DNA of 64,000 nucleotides, taken from contig NZ_CP017174.1 in assembly GCF_006402735.1 (NCBI RefSeq), positions 4,033,001 through 4,097,000 on the forward strand. The letters run 5' to 3'. Under the pieces are notes generated by a model that searched no databases, had not been told where the DNA came from, and saw nothing but the letters and a program-made list of their open reading frames with translations. Below, piece by piece: positions 26,358 through 35,529 of this stretch. Numbering within the stretch: the first letter of the stretch is position 1; every line of letters starts with the position of its first letter. The stretch comes from Myxococcus xanthus. GTDB lineage: Bacteria > Myxococcota > Myxococcia > Myxococcales > Myxococcaceae. Both the position numbers and the translations under genes were made by a program.

Positions 26358-28910
26358 ATGGCCAGGGCTCGTCGTTCGAAGCAACACCCAGCTTCATCAG
26401 GTTCCGCCGAGCAGGGCTTCGTGGCGGTGCGCGGCGCCCGCCAGCACAACCTGAAGAACATCGACGTCCGAATTCCTCGTGACGCGTTCGTCGTGTTCAC
26501 CGGTGTGTCGGGCTCGGGCAAGTCGTCGCTGGCGTTCGGCACGCTCTACGCGGAGGCGCAGCGGCGGTACTTCGAATCCGTGGCCCCCTATGCGCGCCGT
26601 CTCATCGACCAGGCCGGTGTGCCGGAGGTCGACGCCATCGACGGGCTGCCCCCGGCCGTGGCGCTCCAGCAGCACCGGGGCGCGCCCACCACGCGCTCGT
26701 CCGTGGGCAGCGTGACGACGCTGGCGAACTCGTTGCGGCTGCTGTACTCGCGCGCGGGCACGTATCCGCGGGGGCAGCCGCACCTGGATTCGGATGCCTT
26801 TTCCCCCAACACGCCCGCGGGCGCGTGCCCCAAGTGCCACGGGCTGGGCCGCATCTACGACGCCACCGAGAAGTCCATGGTGCCGGATGACTCGCTCACC
26901 ATCCGGGAGCGGGCGATTGCCGCCTGGCCGCCCGCGTGGCACGGACAGAACCTGCGTGACATCCTGGTGACGCTGGGGCACGACGTCGACCGGCCGTGGC
27001 GGGAGCTGCCGAAGAAGGTCCGGGATTGGATTCTCTTCACGGACGAGCAGCCCACGGTGCCCGTCTACGCGGGCTTCACGCCGGCCGAGACGCAGCGGGC
27101 GCTCAAGCGCAAGGAGCCGCCCAGCTATATGGGGACCTTCACGGGTGCCCGGCGCTACGTGCTTCAGACCTTCGCCACCACGCAGAGCGCGCTGATGAAG
27201 AAGCGCGTCTCGCAATACATGGTGAGCGGCGACTGTCCCGAATGCCACGGCAAGCGGCTGCGCCGCGAGTCCCTGTCCGTCACCTTCGCGGGGCTCGACA
27301 TCGGCGAGCTGTCGCGCCTGCCGCTCAGCGAGCTCACGGACCTGCTCGCGCCCGTGGCGGATGGAACGGCCAAGGACGTGGCCACGCTCGCCCGCGCGCA
27401 TCCGGAGAAGGCGCTGGTGGCCCAGCGCATCGCCCATGATGTGTTGGAGCGCGTCAACGTCCTGACGGAGCTGGGCCTGGGCTATCTGTCGCTCGAGCGC
27501 GGCACGCCCACGCTGTCTCCTGGCGAGCTCCAGCGCCTGCGGCTGGCCACGCAGGTGCGCTCCAACCTGTTCGGCGTGGTGTACGTGCTCGATGAGCCGT
27601 CCGCCGGGCTGCACCCCGCGGACACCGCGGCGCTGCTGAAGGCGCTGGACCAGCTCAAGGGCCAAGGCAACTCCTTGTTCGTGGTGGAGCACGAGGTGGA
27701 CGTCATCCGCCACGCGGACTGGATTGTCGACGTGGGGCCCGACGCGGGCGAGCAGGGCGGACAGATTCTCTACAGCGGCCCGCTCGAAGGCCTGAAGGCG
27801 GTGAAGGCGTCCCGGACGCGGCGCTATCTCTTCGGCGACGCGGAGAAGCACCGCGGCACGCGGCGTTCGCCCAAGGGTTGGCTGCGCCTGCAAGGCGTGT
27901 CGCGCAACAACCTGAAGGAACTGGACGTCGACTTCCCGCTGGGCGTCCTCACCACGGTGACGGGCGTCTCCGGCTCCGGGAAGTCGAGCCTCGTGAGCCA
28001 GGTCCTGGTGGAGCTGGTGGCCGGACACCTGGGCCACGCGGTGCCGGAGAACGAGGAGGAGGGAGAGTCGCTGGAGCGCACGGTCATCCACACCACCGGC
28101 GGCAGGATTGCCTCCGGCATGGAGGGCATCAAGCGACTGGTGCAGGTGGACCAGAAGCCCATTGGACGCACGCCGCGCTCCAACCTGGCGACGTACACGG
28201 GGCTGTTCGACAACGTCCGCAAGCTCTTCGCCGCGACGCCCGCCGCCCGCTCCCGGCGCTATGACGTGGGCCGCTTCTCCTTCAACGTGGCCAAGGGCCG
28301 CTGCGAGACGTGTGAGGGCGAGGGCTTCGTCAGCGTGGAGCTGCTCTTCCTGCCCAGCGTCTACGCGCCGTGCCCCACGTGTCAGGGGGCCCGCTACAAC
28401 GCCAAGACGCTGGAGATTCAGTACCGGGGCAAGAACATCGCCGAGGTGCTGGGCATGACGGTGGACGCGGCCCACGACTTCTTCAGCGAAGAGCCCCTGG
28501 TGCAGCGCCCCCTCGCCGTCCTGCGGGAGGTGGGGTTGGGCTACCTACGGCTGGGGCAGCCCGCGACCGAGCTGTCCGGCGGCGAGGCCCAACGCATCAA
28601 GCTGGCCACGGAGCTTCAGCGGGCCCAGCGCGGCAGCACGCTGTACGTGCTGGACGAGCCCACCACGGGCCTGCACCCCTCCGACGTGGACAAGCTGATG
28701 ACGCAGTTGGAGGGACTGGTGGCCTCCGGCAACACCGTCATCCTCGTCGAGCACGACATGCGCGTGGTGGCCGCCAGCGACTGGGTCATCGACATGGGGA
28801 CGGGCGCTGGGGACAAGGGTGGGCGGGTGGTGGTGGCGGCGCCACCGGAGGAGGTGGTGGGCCTGCCCTTCAGCCAGACCGCGCCCTTCCTGGAGGAGGC
28901 GCTGGGCTGA
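26358..28910 (+). CDS. UvrA-like ABC ATPase, short (UvrA2) form
   Basis: The protein has 850 residues against about 940 for housekeeping UvrA. Both ABC modules are complete: Walker [21 protein letters not shown] and [14 protein letters not shown], signatures [13 protein letters not shown] and [15 protein letters not shown], and Walker B regions with DEPSAGLH and DEPTTGLH. Zinc-binding pairs are seen in CPKCHG, CPECHG, CETCEG and CPTCQG. The segment between LRLLYSRAG and the first zinc pair is short, so the UvrB-binding region of classical UvrA is missing. Such paralogues are linked to drug resistance or specialised repair rather than standard excision. ATG 26358 was preferred to GTG 26277 because the ABC domain begins shortly after it. 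Confidence 0.88.
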   Translation: MARARRSKQHPASSGSAEQGFVAVRGARQHNLKNIDVRIPRDAFVVFTGVSGSGKSSLAFGTLYAEAQRRYFESVAPYARRLIDQAGVPEVDAIDGLPPAVALQQHRGAPTTRSSVGSVTTLANSLRLLYSRAGTYPRGQPHLDSDAFSPNTPAGACPKCHGLGRIYDATEKSMVPDDSLTIRERAIAAWPPAWHGQNLRDILVTLGHDVDRPWRELPKKVRDWILFTDEQPTVPVYAGFTPAETQRALKRKEPPSYMGTFTGARRYVLQTFATTQSALMKKRVSQYMVSGDCPECHGKRLRRESLSVTFAGLDIGELSRLPLSELTDLLAPVADGTAKDVATLARAHPEKALVAQRIAHDVLERVNVLTELGLGYLSLERGTPTLSPGELQRLRLATQVRSNLFGVVYVLDEPSAGLHPADTAALLKALDQLKGQGNSLFVVEHEVDVIRHADWIVDVGPDAGEQGGQILYSGPLEGLKAVKASRTRRYLFGDAEKHRGTRRSPKGWLRLQGVSRNNLKELDVDFPLGVLTTVTGVSGSGKSSLVSQVLVELVAGHLGHAVPENEEEGESLERTVIHTTGGRIASGMEGIKRLVQVDQKPIGRTPRSNLATYTGLFDNVRKLFAATPAARSRRYDVGRFSFNVAKGRCETCEGEGFVSVELLFLPSVYAPCPTCQGARYNAKTLEIQYRGKNIAEVLGMTVDAAHDFFSEEPLVQRPLAVLREVGLGYLRLGQPATELSGGEAQRIKLATELQRAQRGSTLYVLDEPTTGLHPSDVDKLMTQLEGLVASGNTVILVEHDMRVVAASDWVIDMGTGAGDKGGRVVVAAPPEEVVGLPFSQTAPFLEEALG

Positions 28911-28930
28911 GCTTCCAGCGCCCGCCGGAG

Positions 28931-28969
28931 CCTCCGAGCCTTGGCCTTGAGGGCCGCCGGGCTCGGAGG
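28931..28969. terminator. Bidirectional stem-loop between convergent genes
   Basis: CCTCCGAGCC (28931-28940) pairs perfectly with GGCTCGGAGG (28960-28969) around a 19-base loop that itself holds a smaller GGCC/GGCC pairing. It lies between the stop of the UvrA-like gene and the stop of the chemoreceptor gene, which converge. There is no strong T-tract on either side, so factor-independent efficiency may be modest. Confidence 0.55.
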
Positions 28970-28983
28970 TGGAGGCCGCGGAA

Positions 28984-31083
28984 TCAGCGCGCCTGCGCCT
29001 GCGTCGCGGGCACGGACAGGCCTTCCGCCTTGAGCGTCTGGCTGGCCATGCCGGACATGCTCTCCGCGAGCGACTGCACGGAGCGGGTGGCTTCCTGCGT
29101 CTCTTGCACCGTCTTCAGCGTGCGCTGCATCTGTCCGGACAGCTCCTGGATGGCCTGGGCCATCTGGTGGGTGCCCGCGTCCTGCGCGCTGACGGCGGCG
29201 GTGATCTGCCGCACGCTGGAGCTGGTGTCGCCGATGATGTCGGCCAGCTGCTGGAACTGCGCGCTGGAGGTCCGCACGGCGTCAAGGCTCAGCCGCACGC
29301 GCTCGTCGCCCTTCTCACTGGAGCGGGCCGCCTCACGCATGCTGTTGCTGACGCCGTCGAGCACCTCGCGGATGCGGTGCGTGGCCTGGATGGACTGGTC
29401 CGCCAGGCCGCGCATCTCCCGGGCCACCACGCCGAAGCCACGGCCGCTCTCACCACTGCGCGCTGCCTCGATGGCGGCGTTGATGGCCAGCATGTTGGAC
29501 TGGTCCGCCAGGTCCTTCACGGAGTCCACGATGCCGGAGACCTCGCGGGTGCGCTCGTCGAGCGCGAAGATGCGCCGGGCCATGTCGGAGACCTCGGTGC
29601 GGATGGCCGCCAGGTCCGACAGCGTGCGCTCCAGGGCGGCCGTTCCCTCGCGGCCCACCTGTTCGGCGCTCTCCGCGGAAGCCGCGAGCGCGCTGGCCTT
29701 CTCCGCCGTCATCTGCGAGCTGCGGCGGATCTCCTTCACCGTCTGCTCCGCCTCCTGGAGCGCCACGGCCTGACGGCTGACGCCCTCGGTCTGCTCGTCG
29801 CTGGACGAGCGGAGCTGCTGCACCACCGTGGAGAGCTCGCCAGCGCCGTTGCCCATGCGCTCGGCCAGGTTGCGCACTTCCTGCGCGCGCGCCTCCAACT
29901 GGTGGGTGTGCGCTTCAAGCGTGCGCACCACCATGATGGAGCGGCGGGTGACGATGCCCAGCAGCGACAGCGTCAACGCGACGTAGCCCCAGTGCGTGAC
30001 GTTGCCCAGCGACCAGCCCACCAGGCCGATGACGGGGAGGATGGTGAGGACGATGGAGAGGACGAGCCCCGCGAAGCCACCGACGAAGAGGCGCGCGTCC
30101 GGGTTGCCCAGCCACGCCTGGGTGAGGGCCACCGAGAGCACCACCAGCAGCACCACCATCGCCATGGGGAGGAAGGGAACGAGGATGCGCTGCCCGATGC
30201 CCAGGTCCAGGAGCGTCGCCAGGGCGCACACGCCCGCCACGGGCGAGAACACCATGGCCGCCTTCTGGAACCAGCCGCGCCGGTTGTCGAGCAGCGCGTC
30301 CGAGACGAACTCCATCAGACCGGCGACGAGCAGGAAGATGCCCATCGTGGTGCCCAGCGTCGCGGTGGCGGACGAGCCCCACAGCGCCGTGGGCATGCCG
30401 CTCAGGCCCAGGAGGATCAGGCCGCCGCTCGCCGCGGAGACCGCCAGACCCGCCAGCATCCGGCGCCGCCAGTGGAGCGCGAAGGCACCACCCGCGCCGA
30501 GCGCCACCGCCAGCAGCAGGCAGCAGATGACGAAGGGCGCCTGGCCCTGGCGCGTCACGTAGACCAGCAGGTCATACTTCGAGCCCACCTGCGCGGCCTG
30601 GGACACGCCGATGTTGGGATTGCTGGACTGGATGCGCAGCAGCACGCGCTTGCCCTGCGCGTCGCGCGGCAGGGGCACGATGTGCCAGGACAGGTTCTCA
30701 CCAATCTCGTAGCTGTCCGGCCGGATCTTGCCACTCGTGTAGATGTGCTGGCCGTTGGCGTACACCTCGATCGCGTGGGTGATCTCGCCCAGGTACAGCG
30801 CGGGGTCCGTCCAGCCGCCGTCGGGGATGGGGATGCTGAGCCACATGAACTTGTGGTCGCCGCGTCCCTCCGGCGCCGCGAGCGCGGGGGTGGTCCGCCA
30901 TTCCTTCGAGTCCCCCGTTTCCTTCGCCCACAGGGGCGTGCCCTCCGAGCCCACGGGGGAGTCACCCCACCGGAAGCGCCACCCGTCGAGCACGTTGACA
31001 GGAGGTCCCGCCTCGGCGGCATGGGCCGAGGACGTGAGGGCAAACATCAGCAAGAGGGCGGAACAGAAGCGGAAGCCAGCCAT
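28984..31083 (-). CDS. Methyl-accepting chemotaxis protein with 7TM-DISM-like N-terminus
   Basis: The gene encodes 699 residues from ATG 31083 (a longer frame only adds non-signal sequence). A Sec signal (MAGFRFCSALLLMFALTSS) precedes a periplasmic beta-rich domain (residues about 25-175, with FMWLSIPIPDGGWTDPALY and LSWHIVPLPRD) that resembles the extracellular domain of 7TM-DISM receptors. About seven hydrophobic helices span residues 180-370. There is no HAMP domain; a short coiled coil leads into the MCP signalling domain, whose tip reads LAINAAIEAARSGESGRGF. It should form a trimer-of-dimers receptor for CheA/CheW arrays. No che genes are adjacent. Confidence 0.88.
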   Translation of the reverse strand: MAGFRFCSALLLMFALTSSAHAAEAGPPVNVLDGWRFRWGDSPVGSEGTPLWAKETGDSKEWRTTPALAAPEGRGDHKFMWLSIPIPDGGWTDPALYLGEITHAIEVYANGQHIYTSGKIRPDSYEIGENLSWHIVPLPRDAQGKRVLLRIQSSNPNIGVSQAAQVGSKYDLLVYVTRQGQAPFVICCLLLAVALGAGGAFALHWRRRMLAGLAVSAASGGLILLGLSGMPTALWGSSATATLGTTMGIFLLVAGLMEFVSDALLDNRRGWFQKAAMVFSPVAGVCALATLLDLGIGQRILVPFLPMAMVVLLVVLSVALTQAWLGNPDARLFVGGFAGLVLSIVLTILPVIGLVGWSLGNVTHWGYVALTLSLLGIVTRRSIMVVRTLEAHTHQLEARAQEVRNLAERMGNGAGELSTVVQQLRSSSDEQTEGVSRQAVALQEAEQTVKEIRRSSQMTAEKASALAASAESAEQVGREGTAALERTLSDLAAIRTEVSDMARRIFALDERTREVSGIVDSVKDLADQSNMLAINAAIEAARSGESGRGFGVVAREMRGLADQSIQATHRIREVLDGVSNSMREAARSSEKGDERVRLSLDAVRTSSAQFQQLADIIGDTSSSVRQITAAVSAQDAGTHQMAQAIQELSGQMQRTLKTVQETQEATRSVQSLAESMSGMASQTLKAEGLSVPATQAQAR

Positions 31084-31211
31084 GGAGTGCGTATGGTCTT
31101 CCGCCCGGGCACCGAATGTAAATGGGTCTTCCCGACCTCTCCCGAGAATCGATTGCCGTTGCTTGGAATTGGCGTCCACAGAGAGCGTGTCAGGCAATGA
31201 ATGCCGCGAAT

Positions 31212-31240
31212 TTTATACTTCCGGTGAATTCCTCGTTCCA
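31212..31240 (-). promoter_or_regulatory. Candidate promoter of the chemoreceptor gene
   Basis: On the minus strand TGGAAC (31240-31235) and TATAAA (31217-31212) are separated by 17 bases. The -10 element matches the consensus at 5 of 6 positions and sits in an unusually AT-rich patch for this genome. It is about 130 bases upstream of the chemoreceptor ATG. Confidence 0.45.
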
Positions 31241-31430
31241 GCAGGTCATGGGGGAAGCGGCCCACTGGCAAGGTTGTTCCTGGAAAGCAGGGTGATCCTC
31301 CGCGTCTGGACCACGTTCCGATCGGGTTTGAACGGCGACCCGGTGCGTCATGTTGAGTCCGAGGCGGGCAGGGGCGTCAGCCGGGGGCCCGCCCTTCCCT
31401 TGGGGTGGGCCAAGCGGCGACACTGGGGCC

Positions 31431-32297
31431 ATGGCGCATCTGGAGTTGATCCCCAAGCGGGACCTGTCGAGCTTTCGCAAGCTTGCGATTGGAAGTTGGA
31501 AGACGGCGTACGACCCCACCGTCTACGGAACGCTGACCGTCCGCATGGACAAGGCGATGGCCTACATCGAGGCCTTCCGTCAGCGCACGGGCGTGCGGCT
31601 CACGGTGACGCACCTGGTGGCCAAGGCCATGGGCGAGGCGCTGCGCCGCTGCCCGGACGCGAACGCCATCCTCCGCTTCAACCGCATCTACCTGCGCCAG
31701 CGCGTGACGCTGTCCACGCTCGTCGTCCAGACGGACGGCGGCAAGGTGGACCTCACGTCGGCCCGCATCGAGGACGCGGACAAGAAGAACCTGAAGGAGA
31801 TTGCCAACGACCTGGAGGAGGCGGTGCGCCGCGTCCGCGAGCGTCGGGACGTGGCCCTGGAGAAGGGCAAGGGCACCATCCAGAAGATTCCCTACCTGTT
31901 CCTCAACACCTTCACCTGGCTGCTGTCCTTCTTCATGTACACGCTGAACCTGGACATGAGCCGGTTCGGCATGCCGAAGGACGCCTTCGGGTCCGCCATC
32001 ATCACGAACGTGGGCTCGCTGGGGCTGGACACGGCCTACGTCCCGCTGGCGCCGTACACGCGCGTGCCCATCTTCGTCGCGCCCGGCGCGGTGAAGGAGG
32101 TGCCCGTGGTGGAGGACGGCAAGGTGGTGCCGGGCAAGGTGATGAACATCAACGCCACGTTCGACCACCGCTTCATCGACGGGTTCCACGCGGGCGTGCT
32201 CGCCAACACGCTCCGGGAGATGCTGGAGAACCCGTTCGAGAATTTCGACGCGCTTCCGGAGACCGCCGATGCGGCTCCGGTCGCCGCCGTGGGGTAG
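31431..32297 (+). CDS. Stand-alone E2-type acyltransferase catalytic domain protein
   Basis: This 288-residue protein consists of the catalytic domain of 2-oxoacid dehydrogenase E2 components, with the family order YDPTVYGTLTVRMDKAMAY, TVTHLVAKAMGEALRRCPDAN, GSAIITNVGSLGLDTAY and the C-terminal active site INATFDHRFIDGFHAG (His and Asp of the HRxxDG motif). The lipoyl and peripheral subunit-binding domains are missing. An unusual hydrophobic stretch (YLFLNTFTWLLSFFMYTLNL, residues about 157-176) interrupts the domain. It may act as a chloramphenicol-acetyltransferase-like enzyme outside a dehydrogenase complex. ATG 31431 is the first start consistent with the domain. It converges with the SUMF1 gene 23 bases away. 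Confidence 0.8.
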   Translation: MAHLELIPKRDLSSFRKLAIGSWKTAYDPTVYGTLTVRMDKAMAYIEAFRQRTGVRLTVTHLVAKAMGEALRRCPDANAILRFNRIYLRQRVTLSTLVVQTDGGKVDLTSARIEDADKKNLKEIANDLEEAVRRVRERRDVALEKGKGTIQKIPYLFLNTFTWLLSFFMYTLNLDMSRFGMPKDAFGSAIITNVGSLGLDTAYVPLAPYTRVPIFVAPGAVKEVPVVEDGKVVPGKVMNINATFDHRFIDGFHAGVLANTLREMLENPFENFDALPETADAAPVAAVG

Positions 32298-32319
32298 GGC
32301 GGCCCACTGGCCGGCTGAG

Positions 32320-33369
32320 TCACCTCCGCGAGGGAACCCGGACCAGGCGGAAGCCGATGTTGGGCGCCGCCCCGGTGTCGCTCGCGGAGCGGAAGCTGAC
32401 CCGTAGGGCGTCCGCGCAGTCCGCCCATGAGCCGCCGCGCAGGACGTGGACGCGCTCGGGGATGCGCTCGCCCAGCACGCACAGGGGGGACGTCTTTGGC
32501 GAGCGCCGGTAGTAGTCGGCGTCGTAGTGGTCCTGGCACCACTGGCTCACGCCGCCCGCCATGCCGAAGAGGCCGTAGTCGTTGGGCGGGAAGGCGCGCA
32601 TGGGGCGCAGAGAGAAGTCGTTGAAGCGGTCGAAGTCCGCGCGGCTCGCGTCCGGAGGTTCGTTCCCCCAAGGGTACGCCGCGCCTCGGAAGCAGCCCCG
32701 CGCCGCGCGCTCCCATTCGGCTTCGGTGGGCAGGCGATAGGTGACGGAAGGCGTGCTCAAGCGCCGCGCGAACCGTTCCGCGAGCGAAGGAGCGACCGCG
32801 ACCATGGGCTTCTGGTCGTAGCGCAGCGGGCCCTCGCCCGCGCGCGCTGGCGTGCCGAACAACTCCTGTGAGGTCTTGATGACGCCGTCGCCCGTTTTCC
32901 ACTGGGTGTGGATGGCGTGGGCGTGCCAGTCCCTAGCCTGCAGGGTGTCGTTCTCGCAGTACTGCAGACGAATCTTCGAGTCGTTGAAGTACGCGAAACT
33001 GTCGGCGAATCCGCCGAGCTGTTCGTCCGTGGGGAACTCGGGCGGTTCAGGCCAATCCAGGAGGCGAACGAAGGCGCTCCAGGACAGCGGCGTGTCGCTC
33101 ATCCAGAAAGCGGACAACGTCACCGCGTGGGCGGGGCGCTCGTCGGGCTCGCCGTCGTCGCTGCCCATGATGAACGTGCCCCCAGGGACATAGCGGAACA
33201 CGAAGCCGTTCTCGATGACGGTGAGCTGTTCCAACACGTCCTGGAGCAGCGGTAGAGCGTCCTCGCGCGCTTGCCAGGCCACCGCGTCCAGCGTCGCGGC
33301 GGCGCCTTCCAGGTCTCCACTGGCACGCTGAGCCCGGGCTTTTCCCAGCGCGGCTTGAATCACCGACAT
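32320..33369 (-). CDS. SUMF1/FGE-fold protein
   Basis: The protein has 349 residues. A helical N-terminal 45 residues leads into the SUMF1 (formylglycine-generating-enzyme-like) domain: FRYVPGGTFIMGSDDGEPDE, the strand AHAVTLSAFWMSDTPLSW, YRLPTEAEWERAARG, YPWGNEPPDASRADF and the end RVHVLRGGSWADCADALRV through NIGFRLVR. Only one Cys is present in the final RGGSW segment, so the paired Cys of true formylglycine-generating enzymes are absent; it may be a binding or non-heme-iron relative. It overlaps the radical SAM gene by 10 bases and is last in a three-gene unit, which ties it to whatever substrate that radical SAM enzyme modifies. Confidence 0.85.
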   Translation of the reverse strand: MSVIQAALGKARAQRASGDLEGAAATLDAVAWQAREDALPLLQDVLEQLTVIENGFVFRYVPGGTFIMGSDDGEPDERPAHAVTLSAFWMSDTPLSWSAFVRLLDWPEPPEFPTDEQLGGFADSFAYFNDSKIRLQYCENDTLQARDWHAHAIHTQWKTGDGVIKTSQELFGTPARAGEGPLRYDQKPMVAVAPSLAERFARRLSTPSVTYRLPTEAEWERAARGCFRGAAYPWGNEPPDASRADFDRFNDFSLRPMRAFPPNDYGLFGMAGGVSQWCQDHYDADYYRRSPKTSPLCVLGERIPERVHVLRGGSWADCADALRVSFRSASDTGAAPNIGFRLVRVPSRR

Positions 33370-34661
33370 GCGCCCCCCTGTCCCCGCGCTACGCCGAGCA
33401 CGGGCAGTGGATGTGACGCCTGGCCAGGTCCCTGGGCCTGGGCCTGCCAGGGATCCTCCGCGAACGCGGAGCCATTGTAGAACTGCGCACGCGCGCGGCA
33501 GCCCCCGGTGAAGCGGTCTCCCACCTGCTTCGCTCGGAGGCGCTGGAAGGCCTGGCCGTCTCGCCAGATGTCCTCGAACGGCCGCGTCCGGATGTTGCCA
33601 GACTCGAAGGCCCGGCCCAGGAAGCTGCACGGATTCACGTTGCCCTGGACGGAGATGGAGGCAACCGTGTTCGCCGCGCCGCAGCCCGGGCCCTCCGTCA
33701 CCACGCCGCGCAGCTCCTCCCGCGCAGAAGGACTGAAGGGGTCGAGCGCGAAGAGGTCCGAGTCGGCTTCGACGCGCTCCAGCCGCGCGAGTGCGTCCAC
33801 GTAGCCGTCGAACGTGGGCATCAGCTCCGGGTGCCGGGTGGCGGTGCCGACGGGATACAGCGGGCGGAAGACGGCGGTATGCGCGCCCACCCGCCGGGCC
33901 AGCGCCACGCAGGCCTCGACTTCCTCCACGTTGTCGCGCGTCAGCGTGAAGGCGAGGGTGAAGCGCGCATGTTGGCCGAGCAGTGCGAGCTTCTCCATCA
34001 CCCGGTCGAAGACGCCAGCGCCTCGCACGGCATCGTTCGTCCCCGCCTGGGCGCCTTCCAGCGACACGTTCAGCCACACCAGCTCGCGCTTGCCGAGCTC
34101 ACGCGCCCACCGTTCGTCGATGAGCAGCGCGTTCGTGGTGATGCAGGGGTGGAGCCCGTGGCCCGTCGCCGCGTCGAGGATGTCCAGCAGGTCCTTGCGC
34201 ATCAGCGGCTCGCCGCCGGTGAGCCCCAGCCGGAAGCTGCCCAATCCGGCGAGCTGCGCGAAGAGCGCGTCCATCTCCTTCACGGAGAGCGGGGACTGGT
34301 TGCGCGGCAGCTCGCCCGCGAAGCAGTGCGTGCACGTGAGGTTGCACGCGCCAATGACCTCCAGGTGGACGGCGAGCGGGCCCAGCAGGTGGTCGGATGG
34401 GGGGGCCCGGTCGATGCGGGCCGCCGCCAGCCGGCCATCCATCCGGAGGTAGCCCTTCGTGGACAGGTGCTGGACGAACCCGATGATGGCCTCCCGGTCG
34501 TCATCCTCCGCATCGCCGATGACGTCGTCCGCGGTGTGCTCGGTGAGCCGGGTGAGGACGGCCGCTGTGGGGGCGTCGAACGGCATGTAGCGAGAGGAGC
34601 GCCGGTCGAAGAGGAGGGCGCCGAAGTGCTGCGGAATGAGCACCAGGGAGGGGCGGCTCAT
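33360..34661 (-). CDS. Radical SAM protein with RRE-like N-terminus and partial SPASM tail
   Basis: The gene encodes 433 residues from ATG 34661 (ATGA overlap with the upstream gene). Residues 1-80 resemble a PqqD/RRE peptide-recognition fold (LLFDRRSSRYMPFDAPTAAV). The radical SAM barrel has the cluster motif CNLTCTHC and GLTGGEPLMRKDLLDIL. A SPASM-like tail begins GPGCGAANTVASISVQGNVNPC. Its last part reads GGCRARAQFYNG and EDPW, but the additional cysteines usually found before GGCRA and after EDPW are missing. Codon usage switches near 33449: the +1 frame to a TAG at 33389 has G/C at 19 of 21 third positions, so a frameshift near the C-terminus is possible. Family context suggests peptide or protein modification by radical chemistry. 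Confidence 0.85.
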   Translation of the reverse strand: MSRPSLVLIPQHFGALLFDRRSSRYMPFDAPTAAVLTRLTEHTADDVIGDAEDDDREAIIGFVQHLSTKGYLRMDGRLAAARIDRAPPSDHLLGPLAVHLEVIGACNLTCTHCFAGELPRNQSPLSVKEMDALFAQLAGLGSFRLGLTGGEPLMRKDLLDILDAATGHGLHPCITTNALLIDERWARELGKRELVWLNVSLEGAQAGTNDAVRGAGVFDRVMEKLALLGQHARFTLAFTLTRDNVEEVEACVALARRVGAHTAVFRPLYPVGTATRHPELMPTFDGYVDALARLERVEADSDLFALDPFSPSAREELRGVVTEGPGCGAANTVASISVQGNVNPCSFLGRAFESGNIRTRPFEDIWRDGQAFQRLRAKQVGDRFTGGCRARAQFYNGSAFAEDPWQAQAQGPGQASHPLPVLGVARGQGGACR

Positions 34662-35254
34662 TTGAAGCCCTCGTTGTCTACGTGGAATGTCCACCGCACC
34701 CAGGCCTTCGTGGCGCTCGAGGCCAGGCCCAGGCCCGTGACGTCGTCGGTGAGCATCTGCCACCGCCAGCGCTCGTTCGTCTTCGGTTCGGGAACGGGCC
34801 GTTGCACCAACGGCGCGAAGCCCGCGTCGGCGAAGTCCGATAGGCGCCAGCCTTCGGGAGGTGGCCGCGTCGTGGCCTTCCATCGGCCATCCGGAGCGGA
34901 TGCCAGTTCCGGGTGGAGCGCGCTGGCGATCTCCGGATTCAGCCGGGCCTGCATCAGGACGAAGCCCTTGTCACCGGGATGGTTCACTTCGAAAGACAGG
35001 ACGTGCGCACCCGGGGTGACGTTCACCCGTTGTTCCATGAGGGGATTCCCATCGAGGAACAGGCCATCTGGGACGCCTTTCAAGTAGGAGGACAGCGACA
35101 GGCCGATGGACGCACCGGGTCTTCGCCAGCGAAGCACCACACCGCCACAGCCCGCGGGCACCTCGCAGTGGCTGTGGACCTCCAGCGCGAGCTGGCTCGA
35201 CGTTTTGCGGTAGCGCGCCAACGCATTGAGACGGAAGTCGTCCGAGTCCGACAT
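34658..35254 (-). CDS. Unknown protein, first gene of the radical SAM unit
   Basis: This 198-residue protein is soluble and beta-rich, with no signal peptide. Visible features are a Cys-pair segment HSHCEVPAGCGGVVLRWRR, a hydrophobic GASIGLSLSSYLKGV, the strand NVTPGAHVLSFEVNH and a C-terminal aromatic part WVRWTFHVDN. The arrangement (V..G.H.LSFEV) recalls carbohydrate-binding or PEGA-like beta sandwiches, but I cannot name a family. The stop overlaps the radical SAM start (ATGA), so co-translation with the maturase-like enzyme is expected; it could be the substrate, an adaptor or a target-binding partner. No good Shine-Dalgarno is seen before ATG 35254. Confidence 0.7.
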   Translation of the reverse strand: MSDSDDFRLNALARYRKTSSQLALEVHSHCEVPAGCGGVVLRWRRPGASIGLSLSSYLKGVPDGLFLDGNPLMEQRVNVTPGAHVLSFEVNHPGDKGFVLMQARLNPEIASALHPELASAPDGRWKATTRPPPEGWRLSDFADAGFAPLVQRPVPEPKTNERWRWQMLTDDVTGLGLASSATKAWVRWTFHVDNEGFK

Positions 35255-35367
35255 GCCGGCGTTCTACCGCGCGCCGCGCACCTCCGCGAACCGCGCTCGA
35301 GCCGAGCATTCACGGCATTCCTGGAAGGTGTCGGGTCAAATGTCGGACATCGGCGGAAAATTGCGCC

Positions 35368-35487
35368 ATGCGCACGCCCAAGCTCTCCGCCCCCAGCGCG
35401 CCGGTGAAGGACTTCTTCGACGACGCCCGTCAGACGCGCAACTCGGAAGCCCAGCGGCACAATGCCGGCCAGCGGCACGCTGAATAA
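35368..35487 (+). CDS. Candidate 39-residue peptide
   Basis: The frame ATG 35368 to TAA 35487 encodes a hydrophilic 39-residue product (start MRTPKLSAPSAPVKDFF, end NAGQRHAE) with no cysteine. Thirty-four of 39 codons end in G or C, as in neighbouring real genes, which argues that it is coding. It is divergent from the radical SAM unit with 113 bases between starts, and sits 42 bases before the GFA gene on the same strand. A Shine-Dalgarno is weak (GGCGGAAAA region). A short dyad ATGTC-G-GACAT (35340-35350) lies in the shared upstream region. Whether it is a free-standing peptide, a precursor, or noise is unresolved. Confidence 0.45.
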   Translation: MRTPKLSAPSAPVKDFFDDARQTRNSEAQRHNAGQRHAE

Positions 35488-35529
35488 CTTGGGACCCTAT
35501 AGCGTGCTCACTCTCTCCTAGGACAAGTG

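Noticed and set aside
26397-28475. 692-codon minus frame opposite the UvrA-like gene
   Set aside because: Antisense shadow; the plus frame has all ABC motifs.
28969-31200. 743-codon plus frame opposite the chemoreceptor
   Set aside because: His/Arg-rich antisense shadow of a clear MCP gene.
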